Shown here: positions 53,324 through 62,872 of the stretch, in pieces
Layout: each line of letters opens with the position of its first letter
Numbering within the stretch: position 1 is the stretch's first letter
From: Bacteroidota bacterium
GTDB lineage: Bacteria; Bacteroidota; Bacteroidia; Chitinophagales; Saprospiraceae
Assembly (NCBI GenBank): GCA_029781865.1
Contig: JAKOVW010000091.1
Span: 62,001-126,000, forward strand
Length of the DNA: 64,000 nucleotides
Reading direction: 5' to 3'
Notes under the pieces: generated by a model
The model's input: the letters and a program-made list of their open reading frames with translations, nothing else
Databases searched by the model: none
Told to the model about the DNA's origin: nothing
Position numbers and translations under genes: made by a program

Positions 53324-56300
53324 CTAGGGTTTTATCTGCATCGCGATTCTCTCTTGCTTAACTGCATTATCAAACTTCACTTGAAATTTTTCTTTAAGTG
53401 TTTTATGATCTGCATCCGCTTTATCCACATCTTTTTGCAAACCTGCTGCCCGGTCGATAAGTAGATTTGAAGGTCTTTGTTCTTCTCCGACTATTTCTCC
53501 ATAAGCTTCGGAAATTAATTCACGCAATTTTTTCTCATCGGCAAATATGGATTTCTGTTTTGTTGCCAATAAGGTGGTTCGCAATTTTTCTAATTGAGCG
53601 AGATAGTCTTCTGCAAGTGCTTTATTTTTTTTGTTTTTCATTTTGTCTTTTACATCGCGGATGATTTTTTGCTGCGCACTGATCTCTTCTACTCTTCTTC
53701 CCAATTGCTCATGCATGTAATAAAATTTCATGCACACATCGTGTTGTAAAATACGGTCTTCCAGTTTATAATCAGGTCTGTCTTTGTGTACCAGTTCGAA
53801 GGTGTCTTTATATTCATCTTTTCCGACGGTCAATTTAAAAATATATTTTCCCGGCAATACTTTAGGAGCAGAGAATCCTCCAAAATCAATTTTAGTACCC
53901 CCTTCAGCAACTTTTGCAGGTTTCAATCTTTGATTCCAGGTAACTTTGTTGATTCCTTTTCTCTTTTCGGCAGGTAAGTTACGGATCACTTTTCCCTCCA
54001 TATCCAGTATATCAACTTTCACATCTCCCGTTACCGGACGCTCTTTCAGGTAATATTGAAATGGCGGAATTTCTGCCGGATTATCAGCATTCCAGCCACC
54101 ACTGAATGGAGTACCTCCACCATATTTTCCGGTTGTTAATTCAATCTGTTTCGTATCAAACAATACTACTGGTTTCTCCGCAAGTTCCTTACTCATGGTG
54201 CGGAAAGCCGTAATGTCATCAATGATGTAAATACCACGTCCATGCGTTCCCACAATTAATGCGTTGTCGCGTTCCTGAATTTGTATGTCTCGAACCAAAG
54301 CATAATCGGGAATATTATTCTTCATCCGAAACCAATTCTCGCCACCATCAATAGTTGCAAACAATCCCATTTCTGCTCCTAAAAAAAGCAGATTCTTATT
54401 CACTGCATCCTCTCTGATCTTATGTGCAAATCCAGAAAATTCATTGCTTCGGATTCTGGTCCAGGTCTTACCCATATCTTTGGACCTGGCAAGATAAGTT
54501 TGTTGATCTCCATAGGTATGATTATCAAACGTAACATAAACAACATTGCTATCAAAACGCGAAGGTTCGATGCTGCTGATCCAGGATTGAGCAGCAATTC
54601 CCGCCTGCGCATAATTGGACGAAAGATTGGTCCATGTTTTTCCACCATCCTTTGTCAACTGCAGATTCCCATCATCAGTACCAATCCAAATTACATTTTC
54701 ATTGAAGGGTGATTCCGCAATGGTAAATATGGTGCAATGATTTTCTGCACTGGTCACATCAGCACTCAATCCTCCGGATTCCTCCTGTTGTTGTTTTTTC
54801 TTGTCGTTGGTAGTTAGGTCTGGTGAAATAGCGGTCCAGTTTCTTCCCTGGTCTGTTGATTTAAACAGATACTGTGCACCGACATACAAATTTTTAGTAT
54901 TGTGTTTGCCAAAAACAATGGGACTATTCCAATTCCATCTTAGTTTTTCCTGCGACTGAGATTGCTGCGGAGTTGCAGAATATGATTTTAAGGTGGTGAG
55001 ATTTACTCTGGCTGAACTTCCTCCCTGTGATTCGGCATACGCCGTATTCAAATCATTTGGATCGGGAACGGTCCAAAATCCATCACCCCAATAAATTCCT
55101 TTCCAGTCTCCATTACTAATGCCACCGGGATTTGCACTTGGTCCCATCCAGGATCCGTTATCCTGTAATCCTCCATATACCCTGTAGGGATTGGCATTAT
55201 CAACAGCAACGTGATAAAATTGACCGACAGGAAGATTCTGACAATAGATCCAGGTTGCACCTCTGTCATTGCTGATATACACTCCACCATCCGTTCCGAG
55301 AAACATATGACTCGTATTATTTGGATCAATCCAGAGTGCATGATGATCGCTGTGTACCCATCCTCCATCATAACTGGCATCATTAAAAGAATAGCCACCA
55401 TCATCTGAATAAGAAAACTGAAAGGCCGGACGATACACGCGTTTATTATCCTTTGGATCTATGACCAGTGTCGAAAAATAAAATGGTCTTGAAACGACAT
55501 TGACAGTTGCACTTTGTGGTTTCCATGTTTCTCCATGATCAGAAGAAATGAATAATCCGGTATTATTGGATTCTACAATTGCCAATAAATTTTCCGGTGC
55601 GCTTGGTGCGAGTGCCAATGCAACTCGTCCAAAATCACCTTCGGGTAAACCTTTGGTAATTTTTCTCCAGTTCTTACCACCATCCTCACTTTTATAAAGT
55701 GCAGAACCTTTACCACCTGATTCAAACGAATATGCTTTTCTTCTGAACTGCCAGGTTGTAGCATATATAATATTTGTCTGATTCGGGTTGATTGCAATAT
55801 CTGCACAACCTGTTTTTTCATCTACATATAAAATCTTATTCCATGTTTTTCCAGCATCGGTAGATTTGTACAAACCTCTGTGCGGACTATCACTCCATAA
55901 TGCGCCGGGTACCGCAACATAAATGGTATTTGAATTTTTTGGATCGACTATAATTTTTGAAATGTGTTCCGTGCTGTCCAGGCCAATCCGTACCCAGTTC
56001 TCACCTGCGTCGGTAGATTTGTACATTCCATTTCCGATAGAAACAGAATTCCGCATATTGCTTTCACCGGTACCGACATAGATTGTCGTTGGATTGCTTT
56101 GATCGATGGCAATAGCACCTATGGACTGACAATATTTATCAAATACAGGTTTGAAGGATGCCCCTGCGTTTGTTGATCTCCATACACCGCCTCCTGCAGT
56201 ACCCACGTAGATTTTCCGGGATTCAGTGTTTACTCCCTCAATAGCAGTAATACGTCCGCTCATTGTACCCGGACCGAGCGCCCTGGCTTCTACTGATCCG

Positions 56301-56383
56301 AATGTAGCTGCATTGATTTTTACCTGAGCCTTAGTTTGAATCAGGCATAATAAGCTGATAATGAAAACGAGATAGTTTTTCAT
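53324..56383 (-). CDS. Secreted BNR/Asp-box repeat protein (sortilin/VPS10-like beta-propeller, 'glycosyl hydrolase' type)
   Basis: Protein of 1019 residues with a signal peptide (MKNYLVFIISLLCLIQTKAQ). At least ten Asp-box-like motifs occur between about residues 65 and 700: RSTNAGASF, KSTDAGENW, KSTDAGKTW, KSEDGGKNW, SSDHGETW, SNDRGATW, KSTDQGRNW, TKDGGKTW, SKDMGKTW, TIDGGENW. Together they imply one or two beta-propellers. Residues about 760-870 read as an Ig-like/FlgD-like sandwich, and the last 130 residues are coiled and Lys-rich. Such proteins are commonly labelled glycosyl hydrolases in databases, but no catalytic site is evident. No T9SS sorting domain is visible. Confidence 0.85.
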   Translation of the reverse strand: MKNYLVFIISLLCLIQTKAQVKINAATFGSVEARALGPGTMSGRITAIEGVNTESRKIYVGTAGGGVWRSTNAGASFKPVFDKYCQSIGAIAIDQSNPTTIYVGTGESNMRNSVSIGNGMYKSTDAGENWVRIGLDSTEHISKIIVDPKNSNTIYVAVPGALWSDSPHRGLYKSTDAGKTWNKILYVDEKTGCADIAINPNQTNIIYATTWQFRRKAYSFESGGKGSALYKSEDGGKNWRKITKGLPEGDFGRVALALAPSAPENLLAIVESNNTGLFISSDHGETWKPQSATVNVVSRPFYFSTLVIDPKDNKRVYRPAFQFSYSDDGGYSFNDASYDGGWVHSDHHALWIDPNNTSHMFLGTDGGVYISNDRGATWIYCQNLPVGQFYHVAVDNANPYRVYGGLQDNGSWMGPSANPGGISNGDWKGIYWGDGFWTVPDPNDLNTAYAESQGGSSARVNLTTLKSYSATPQQSQSQEKLRWNWNSPIVFGKHNTKNLYVGAQYLFKSTDQGRNWTAISPDLTTNDKKKQQQEESGGLSADVTSAENHCTIFTIAESPFNENVIWIGTDDGNLQLTKDGGKTWTNLSSNYAQAGIAAQSWISSIEPSRFDSNVVYVTFDNHTYGDQQTYLARSKDMGKTWTRIRSNEFSGFAHKIREDAVNKNLLFLGAEMGLFATIDGGENWFRMKNNIPDYALVRDIQIQERDNALIVGTHGRGIYIIDDITAFRTMSKELAEKPVVLFDTKQIELTTGKYGGGTPFSGGWNADNPAEIPPFQYYLKERPVTGDVKVDILDMEGKVIRNLPAEKRKGINKVTWNQRLKPAKVAEGGTKIDFGGFSAPKVLPGKYIFKLTVGKDEYKDTFELVHKDRPDYKLEDRILQHDVCMKFYYMHEQLGRRVEEISAQQKIIRDVKDKMKNKKNKALAEDYLAQLEKLRTTLLATKQKSIFADEKKLRELISEAYGEIVGEEQRPSNLLIDRAAGLQKDVDKADADHKTLKEKFQVKFDNAVKQERIAMQIKP

Positions 56384-56586
56384 GCAAATGATTTAAATGT
56401 TAAAATGTCAAAGGAGTAATCTATCTGTGGAGTAGCCGGGCGAAAATAGGGAAAAGTTGGCAATTGGCAATGGGCAATAGTTATTTAACTAGGAGTAATA
56501 GACTAAACGGTACGAACAGCCGACGATCTTGTACTTTGAGAGACTAGTTATTATTGCTTGTTGAAAATTTGCAATAACGCTAATCA

Positions 56587-56976
56587 GTTGCAAGTTGCAA
56601 ACTTGCAACAACCTCATGCATGATAGTTGCAAGTTGCAAACTTGCAACAACTTCTTTATTATTTCATGATAGTTGCAAACTTGAAACAACCAATGAAAGT
56701 AAATACTGTTGCTTATGGACTATTGCTTAGAATTTGCAAGATAGTTCTAAGTTGCAAACTTGAAACAACCTCAATTATTAAACTGAGAAGTTTGTGAAGC
56801 AAAAGTTTAACTAAATCAAGCTAAGAACAAATTAGTTGCAAGTTGCAAACTTGCAACAACCTCCGTTGCAAACTTGAAACAACCTGCGTTGCAAACTTGA
56901 AACAACCTGCGTTGCAAACTTGAAACAACCTGCGTTTAAACTTGCAACAACCTCCGGGCAAACATGCAACCACCTC
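56587..56976. repeat. GTTGCAAGTT palindrome and 23-bp tandem repeat cluster
   Basis: Three perfect 23-base palindromes (arms GTTGCAAGTT and AACTTGCAAC separated by GCA) lie at 56587-56609, 56626-56648 and 56835-56857. From 56842 to about 56976 a 23-base unit beginning GTTGCAAACTTG repeats exactly every 23 bases (starts 56842, 56865, 56888, 56911, 56934, and a decayed copy at 56957). Isolated half-copies occur between (about 56670 and 56750). There are no spacers, so it is not a CRISPR array. It fills the gap between the Asp-box and EF-G-like genes. Confidence 0.9.
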
Positions 56977-56984
56977 TAATTTTC

Positions 56985-57075
56985 TAACTACTAATTGTAA
57001 ACTGTATACTGCTAACTGTCAACTGCTAACTGCTCACTCATAACTCCTCACTCCTAACTCCTAACTCCTCTTCCC
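56985..57075. repeat. CTAACTGC/AACTCCT low-complexity cluster (minus-strand GTTAGGAG type)
   Basis: Degenerate repeats such as CTAACTGCTAACTG and AACTCCTAACTCCT run right up to the EF-G-like stop at 57080. On that gene's coding strand they read AGGAGTTAGGAGTTAG, as in the other clusters. Confidence 0.8.
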
Positions 57076-57079
57076 AACT

Positions 57080-59209
57080 CTATTCCTCATGTTCCTTACT
57101 AATCTCTTTGTACTCCTTAATTAATTTTTGCTGAATGTCAGGAGTCACGGGAGCGTACTCATTAAAGTGCATGGTGAATTTTGCGCGGCCCTGAGTCATG
57201 GAGCGCAGACTGGATGAATAGCTGTGCATTTCTGCGAGTGGTACTTTGGCTTTGATTTTTTTATAATGTCCTTCAGAATCCATACCCAATATTATAGCGC
57301 GACGCGTTTGCAAATCACCCATAATGTCACCCATCGCTTCATCCTGGCATAAAATTTCCAGTTCGTAAACGGGTTCCAGAATTTGTGCACCGGCAGAATG
57401 AAAAGCTTCTTTGAATGCCATCGTTCCCGCAATCTGAAAGGCCATATCATTACTATCCACGGGATGCATCTTACCATCGAACACAGATACGCGGATATCC
57501 GTGCAGTAGGATCCGGTCAGGGGACCTTCGATCATTTTATTCATGATCCCTTTTTTAATGGCTGATGAAAATTTGGTATCAATGGATCCACCAACAATGC
57601 ACCAATAAAATGCAAGCTTTCCACCCCAGCTCAGATCGTCAAATTCCTTGTTTCGCACATTCAATCCAGCAGGATCTGCCATTCCTTCATGAAATGGTTC
57701 AACCCGCATGTGCACTTCAGCAAACTGACCGGAACCACCGGATTGTTTTTTATGACGGTAATTTGTATCGGCTGCTTTTGTAATAGTCTCCAGGTATGGT
57801 ATTCTGGGCCTGGTATAATCGAAATGTAAACCATGTAATTTTTCAATACGGTATTTCAGTAAATCCAAATGCAGTTGTCCCTGTCCATGCAAAATATTCT
57901 GACGGAGTCTCTGCGATTGTTCCAATACTAAGGTCGGATCTTCTTCCTGCAATTCATGAACGGCTTTGATCAATTTTTCAAAATCATTTTTATTCTCTGT
58001 GTGAATAGCTGCGCGGATACGTGGTTCCGGAAATGGAATTGGTTCGATTTCAATATCATTCCCTTTTATACTTAAAGTGTTGTTGGTATGGCTATCTTTT
58101 AATTTCACCGCAACTCCAAGGTCGCCGGCTACAAGATCAGGAACTGCTTCCCTGTTTTTGCCATTGGAAACAAATACCTGGTTAAGTCTTTCTGATCCTC
58201 TGTTGCTATTGTTGATCAGTTCATCTCCGGTCTTTACTCTTCCTGAATACACTTTGAAATAAGAAACCTTTCCAACTTTGGCTTCCGTCATTGTCTTATA
58301 AATAAAAAGTACGGCAGGGCCATTTACATTCATGGCCAACTCTCCTTTTTTCAATTTCACTGATGACCGGTCTGCGGGTGACGGACAGACATCATTGATA
58401 AAACCCATAATCCTTCCACTTCCCATATTCTTGATTGCAGAACAACAAAATACCGGAAACAAACTTTGTTTGGCAATTCCCTTGCGCAATCCATCGGCTA
58501 ATTCAGATTCATCGAGATTTCCGGTTTCGAAAAAATGTTCCATAAGTGTGTCATCATTTTCTGCTGCAGCTTCGACAATGGCATTGTGCATTGCCTGTGC
58601 TTTAGCTTTCTCGGCTTCAGGAATATCTTTTTTAGTTGGCTTCCCACCATCGGCAGGAAATTCATACATCACCATTCGAAGTGCATCAATGATTGCATTG
58701 AAATTCTTTCCCGGATTATAAGGATATTGAAAGGGAATCAGCTTATGACCAAATCGCGAAATGGCTTGTTCCAGGGTAGCATCAAAATCTGCTTTTTCAT
58801 GATCGCATTGATTGATGACAAACAAAGCAGGCAGATGAAATTTCTCCACATGCTCCCACATCAATTCCGTTCCGACTTCTACGCCATGTGCAGCATTGAG
58901 CGTCATAATTCCAAGGTCCGCCACTTTCATGGAAGACAATATTTCGCCGACAAAATCATCAGAACCGGGAGTGTCAATAATATTTATTTTACAATCCTTC
59001 CAATTGACATGCATGAGTTTACTAAACAAACTGGCTTTTCGCTCCTGTTCAATTTCAGAAAAATCGGACACCGTGTTTCCTGCGTCGATAGTTCCTCTTC
59101 GCGTAATTGCTTTCGCTTCAAATAACATGCTTTCGATTAAACTCGTCTTTCCGCTATGGGAATGGCCGAGGAAAACGACATTCCTGATTTGTTTGGGATC
59201 TAAGCTCAT
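57080..59209 (-). CDS. Elongation factor G-like GTPase (EF-G2 type)
   Basis: Translational GTPase paralogue of 709 residues with EF-G domain order. G1 is GHSHSGKT (15-22), G3 DTPG (79-82), and G4 is NQCD (133-136) instead of the usual NKxD. The switch I region reads EQERKASL (54-61) rather than the invariant ERGITI of true EF-G, so the effector Thr is not obvious. The C-terminal domains IV-V are intact (GGSGQFAEVHMRVEP, QILEPVYELEILCQDEAMGDIMGDLQTRRA). It is unlikely to be the housekeeping translocase; a specialised or regulatory ribosome role is inferred, and the function of this group is not established. Confidence 0.87.
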   Translation of the reverse strand: MSLDPKQIRNVVFLGHSHSGKTSLIESMLFEAKAITRRGTIDAGNTVSDFSEIEQERKASLFSKLMHVNWKDCKINIIDTPGSDDFVGEILSSMKVADLGIMTLNAAHGVEVGTELMWEHVEKFHLPALFVINQCDHEKADFDATLEQAISRFGHKLIPFQYPYNPGKNFNAIIDALRMVMYEFPADGGKPTKKDIPEAEKAKAQAMHNAIVEAAAENDDTLMEHFFETGNLDESELADGLRKGIAKQSLFPVFCCSAIKNMGSGRIMGFINDVCPSPADRSSVKLKKGELAMNVNGPAVLFIYKTMTEAKVGKVSYFKVYSGRVKTGDELINNSNRGSERLNQVFVSNGKNREAVPDLVAGDLGVAVKLKDSHTNNTLSIKGNDIEIEPIPFPEPRIRAAIHTENKNDFEKLIKAVHELQEEDPTLVLEQSQRLRQNILHGQGQLHLDLLKYRIEKLHGLHFDYTRPRIPYLETITKAADTNYRHKKQSGGSGQFAEVHMRVEPFHEGMADPAGLNVRNKEFDDLSWGGKLAFYWCIVGGSIDTKFSSAIKKGIMNKMIEGPLTGSYCTDIRVSVFDGKMHPVDSNDMAFQIAGTMAFKEAFHSAGAQILEPVYELEILCQDEAMGDIMGDLQTRRAIILGMDSEGHYKKIKAKVPLAEMHSYSSSLRSMTQGRAKFTMHFNEYAPVTPDIQQKLIKEYKEISKEHEE

Positions 59210-59367
59210 ATAAATTGGATTTTATCTTGTTTAGTAATACTTGCAACAAGTTATCTTATTTGGAAAGAATCCCAAAAATTATTTCATATAAATTTTTTAC
59301 AAACGGGTAAAAGAACTGGTTATGTGGATAGTATAGATTAGAGTTATATTTCATGTTTGGTGCGTGC

Positions 59368-59876
59368 AGAATGTCCGGTTCTTAACGGCAAAGGCGTGAA
59401 GGTTGCGCAGAGGACGATAAGATTGACGTTTGCATTTATTTGCTTTTATGTTTACTCATGAATGAATATGGGTTCAATCATTGTATTTCTTGCTTGCAGA
59501 ATGTCCGGTTCTTAACCGCAAAGGCGCAAAGGTTGCGCAAAGGACGCTAAGATTGATATTTGTATTTATTCGTTACTAACTCTACATAATCAATGTAAAT
59601 AGACTGCAAATTATAATTCTTCCTTACAGAATGTCCGGTTCTTAACCGCAAAGGCGCGAAGGTTGCGCAGAGGACGCTAAGATTGATATTTGTTTTTATT
59701 CGTTACTAACTCTACATAATCAATGTAAATAGACTGCAAATTATAATTCTTCCTTACAGAATGTCCGGTTCTTAACCGCAAAGGCGTGAAGGTTGCGCAG
59801 AGAACGCTAAGATTGTTAGTTGAATTTATTCGTTGCGAACTTTGCGTTCTTCCTTTGCGGCTTTGCGGTTAGAACT
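59368..59876. repeat. Tandem array of 130-bp repeats, four units, sharing the CGCAAAG core
   Basis: The word ATGTCCGGTT marks the units at 59371, 59501, 59631 and 59761, exactly 130 bases apart. Each continues TTAACCGCAAAGGCG and TTGCGCAGAGGACGCTAAG-type sequence. Units 2 and 3 share an almost identical AT-rich linker (CTACATAATCAATGTAAATA), while unit 1 differs. Only unit 4 has the opposite arm (CCTTTGCGGCTTTGCGGTT, about 59851-59871), completing a hairpin. It abuts the stop of the minus-strand glycosyltransferase. The remainder of the gap 59210-59367 shows nothing else. Confidence 0.92.
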
Positions 59877-59880
59877 CTTT

Positions 59881-60888
59881 TTATGAAGGAAGCACATCAA
59901 GCAATTGAAGATCGTCAATTTGAAGTGCACATTTGAAATGCTTCTCCGGACATGCTTTATATCCATGTAAACCGCAGGGCCTGCAATACAATTTTTCGTT
60001 AAGCTGAATGATGTGTTGAATATCTGATAATGGACCAAAACCAAACTCAGTTACCGTACTGCAAAATATTGCTGCAACTGGAGCATTTACGGAAGATGCA
60101 ATATGCAAAGGCCCGGAGTCATTTACATAATTCATGACAGCATGCTTCATCAGCTCTGCAGATTCCTGGATGCTAAGTTCACCACACAAATTGTGCATCT
60201 CCAGGTTTGAATTTTTTAATCCTACCTCTGCAATGATCTGTCCACACAATCTGCCATCATTTTTCGATCCTATAAAATACACAGCTTTGTTTGAATGCAA
60301 ACCGGAAAGAAATGATATCCATTTTTCCTTCGGATATTGCTTGGTAAACCACACAGAAGCCGGTGCTATCACCAAATAAGGTTTTTTAGTCAGCGATTCA
60401 ATTTTAGTTTTATTTTCTTCAACTGTATATACTTTTGGTCTGGCAGCATTGGAATCCGTATAAGCTTCAATCAACTTTTGATTTCGCTGTGTTTCATGAA
60501 TAAATTGCGTGGCAGAAATTTGGTGGGCAACTTTTACAGAATAAAATAAGGATAATGGATTTTTATCGAAACCGATTTTTTCTTTCGATCCGGATAATAC
60601 GGTCAGCAATCCGGTTGAAGCAAATCGCTGCAGATTAAACACTTTGTCATATTTTCTTTCTCTGATCTTAATCAAAACCTGAATCAGATTTTTGTATTTG
60701 TCTTTTGTCTTGTCCCAAATAATCAGGCTGTTTATTTTCGGATTGTTTTTAAACACAGCTTCATTTCCTTTTCTGATCAATACATCCAGAGAGTCGTTGG
60801 GATAATATTGATTCCATTTCTCCATCAGGGCAGTTGATAAAATCACATCCCCCAAAAAAGAAGTTTGTATAAAAAGTATTTTGGACAT
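59881..60888 (-). CDS. Glycosyltransferase family 9 protein (heptosyltransferase-like)
   Basis: Protein of 335 residues. KILFIQTSFLGDVILSTALMEKW opens the N-terminal Rossmann half; the C-terminal half has PYLVIAPASVWFTKQYPKEKWISFL and MNYVNDSGPLHIASSVNAPVAAIFCST, the GT9 donor-binding block. The C-terminus has a Cys-rich stretch, CRPCGLHGYKACPEKHFKCALQ, common in this family. It probably transfers heptose or a related sugar in lipopolysaccharide core assembly; donor and acceptor are not evident. It follows gamma-glutamyltransferase by 38 bases. Confidence 0.88.
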   Translation of the reverse strand: MSKILFIQTSFLGDVILSTALMEKWNQYYPNDSLDVLIRKGNEAVFKNNPKINSLIIWDKTKDKYKNLIQVLIKIRERKYDKVFNLQRFASTGLLTVLSGSKEKIGFDKNPLSLFYSVKVAHQISATQFIHETQRNQKLIEAYTDSNAARPKVYTVEENKTKIESLTKKPYLVIAPASVWFTKQYPKEKWISFLSGLHSNKAVYFIGSKNDGRLCGQIIAEVGLKNSNLEMHNLCGELSIQESAELMKHAVMNYVNDSGPLHIASSVNAPVAAIFCSTVTEFGFGPLSDIQHIIQLNEKLYCRPCGLHGYKACPEKHFKCALQIDDLQLLDVLPS

Positions 60889-60926
60889 TTAATTTAATGG
60901 ATTTGCATATTCTGTTAAATACCTAT

Positions 60927-62642
60927 TTAATTTTCAATTGCAACGGAATCATCTCCCCGTTGATCAGCAACTCCAATAAACGAATCCCCTTCTCGTGCAA
61001 TCAACTCAACACGCCCGATTTGCTCTCTGACCAGCAGATTGTATTTCTTGTTTTTCAAATCTGTAAATAATTTTTTATCTAAAATTCCCTTTTCAAAATA
61101 AATGCAGTCCGGAAGCAACTGATGGTGAAATCGCAGACTTTGCACAGCATCTGAAGGACTCAAATGAAATTCAATCAGATTCATCAATACCTGAAATACA
61201 CTGGTAATGATGGTTGATCCACCCGGAGTTCCTACAATATATTCCACCCGATTTCCCCGGACCACAATGGTTGGAGTCATACTACTAAGCATTCTCTTAT
61301 TAGCTGCGATAGCATTGGCCTTAGAACCGATGAGCCCATAGGCATTCGGCACTCCAGGCTTCACACTGAAATCATCCATTTCATTATTCAATAAAAAGCC
61401 TGCACCTTCAGCAACTACGAATGAACCATAAGAACCATTTAAAGCAGTGGTAATGCTCGCAGCATTTCCATCTTTATCGATGATGCTGAAATGCGTTGTT
61501 TCTTCAGATTCACCAGACAGTTCATCTTTATCGATAAAATCCCTGGAATCCGATGCCTGTTGAAGATCAATACCGGCTATTCTTTTCTTTAAATAATTTT
61601 TATTCAACAACTGTTTTACCGGAACCGGATAAAATTCGGGATCTCCGAGAAACATTGCGCGATCTGCATATACTCTCCGCTCAAACTCTGTGAACAACTG
61701 AATATGCTCACTGGAATGAAATTTCAAATCAGACCTTCCCAATAATTCGTACATCCCAAAAAGTTGCGCCAGGTGAACACCTCCACTGGATGGAGGTGGC
61801 ATTGAAATGATAGTATAATCGTTATACTGAAACTGAATCGGCGTTCTCCAAACGGAATGATAGTTTGATAAATCAGCTTTACTAATCCATGTTTTCTGAT
61901 GAGCATTCATGGTGTTGATCATGCACTCGGCCGTTTTTCCCTGGTAAAATTCGTCCCGTCCATTTTTAGCAATTCTCTTTAATGTTTCCGCCAATTGTTT
62001 TTGTTGAAATAAATCTCCCTGTTTCCATCGCGAAAACTTTACAAAAGCTGTTTCTTTTTTATTGTTGATTAAAAAACGGGATTGCAAATGATTCAGTTGA
62101 TCTGCCTGCATTTTTGAAAGAGGATACCCAATTTCAGCATACTGAATTGCCGGATGCATTAATGTTTGAATATTCTTTAGTTTAGAAAATTTATCGAACA
62201 TTTGAAATATACCATCCACTGTGCCCGGTACACCGATTGAATAAATTCCTTCCTGGGATAGTGAATCAACGACGTCTGCTTTTTGATTCAGATAATATTT
62301 TGAATCGGCTACAGCCGGCGCCTTTTCTCTAAAATCCAAAGCATGTGTTTGTCCATTTCGCTCGCGATAAATGAGAAATCCTCCACCTCCTATATTGCCG
62401 GCTTCCGGATAAACAACCGTCAAAGCAAACATAACTGCAATGGCGGCATCTATGGCATTTCCCCCTTGCTCTAAAATGGATGTGCCTGCCCGAGATGCCA
62501 ATGAACTAGCAGTTACCACAATACCTTTATTCGATTTGGCTTCCTTGACTATTGGGGAGACGGTTATACCTGTTTGTGAAGTTTTACATGCCCAGGTGAG
62601 CAATAATGCGATAATAATGAATCGATGTATCAAATTCCTCAT
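60927..62642 (-). CDS. ggt: Gamma-glutamyltransferase
   Basis: Secreted or lipid-anchored enzyme of 571 residues cleaving gamma-glutamyl compounds such as glutathione. The N-terminus MRNLIHRFIIIALLLTWACK has a lipobox-like Cys (19). Proenzyme features: GGNAIDAAIAVMFAL, GGGGFLIYRE; the autocleavage nucleophile is Thr382 in EETTHFSIID; the small-subunit blocks are GSYGSFVVAEGAGFLLNNEMDDFS and SSMTPTIVV. YIVGTPGGSTIITSV is normal. Length is standard for GGT. Upstream of and possibly co-transcribed with the GT9 gene. Confidence 0.93.
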   Translation of the reverse strand: MRNLIHRFIIIALLLTWACKTSQTGITVSPIVKEAKSNKGIVVTASSLASRAGTSILEQGGNAIDAAIAVMFALTVVYPEAGNIGGGGFLIYRERNGQTHALDFREKAPAVADSKYYLNQKADVVDSLSQEGIYSIGVPGTVDGIFQMFDKFSKLKNIQTLMHPAIQYAEIGYPLSKMQADQLNHLQSRFLINNKKETAFVKFSRWKQGDLFQQKQLAETLKRIAKNGRDEFYQGKTAECMINTMNAHQKTWISKADLSNYHSVWRTPIQFQYNDYTIISMPPPSSGGVHLAQLFGMYELLGRSDLKFHSSEHIQLFTEFERRVYADRAMFLGDPEFYPVPVKQLLNKNYLKKRIAGIDLQQASDSRDFIDKDELSGESEETTHFSIIDKDGNAASITTALNGSYGSFVVAEGAGFLLNNEMDDFSVKPGVPNAYGLIGSKANAIAANKRMLSSMTPTIVVRGNRVEYIVGTPGGSTIITSVFQVLMNLIEFHLSPSDAVQSLRFHHQLLPDCIYFEKGILDKKLFTDLKNKKYNLLVREQIGRVELIAREGDSFIGVADQRGDDSVAIEN

Positions 62643-62847
62643 TGGATCAAGCTGCTAAATTAATCTATGTCCTGACAAATGAGATCAAATCTCATAAGAA
62701 GACCCGAACCGCATATTTAGCTTGAACACTTTCGCCTTAAAACCGTTGTTTCTCAGTCAAATCTGGTTTGAAGGATAATTAACATAGTCTTTAATAAAAC
62801 CATGTATTATTGGCTAATGATCTATTCTTTATAAACCCATTAATCCA

Positions 62848-62855
62848 TAACTTTG
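62848..62855 (+). promoter_or_regulatory. -7 promoter element of ahcY
   Basis: TAACTTTG matches TAnnTTTG and lies 17 bases before the ATG at 62873. No clear -33 TTG was found. Confidence 0.5.
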
Positions 62856-62872
62856 CCAAAATTTTTAAACAA

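Noticed and set aside
56489-56689. Minus-strand ORF with repeated LQVCNLQL
   Set aside because: It is a translation of the GTTGCAA palindromes and has no start context or family resemblance.
56842-56976. Regular 23-base repeat considered as a CRISPR array
   Set aside because: Units are directly adjacent with no spacers, and no cas genes are near.
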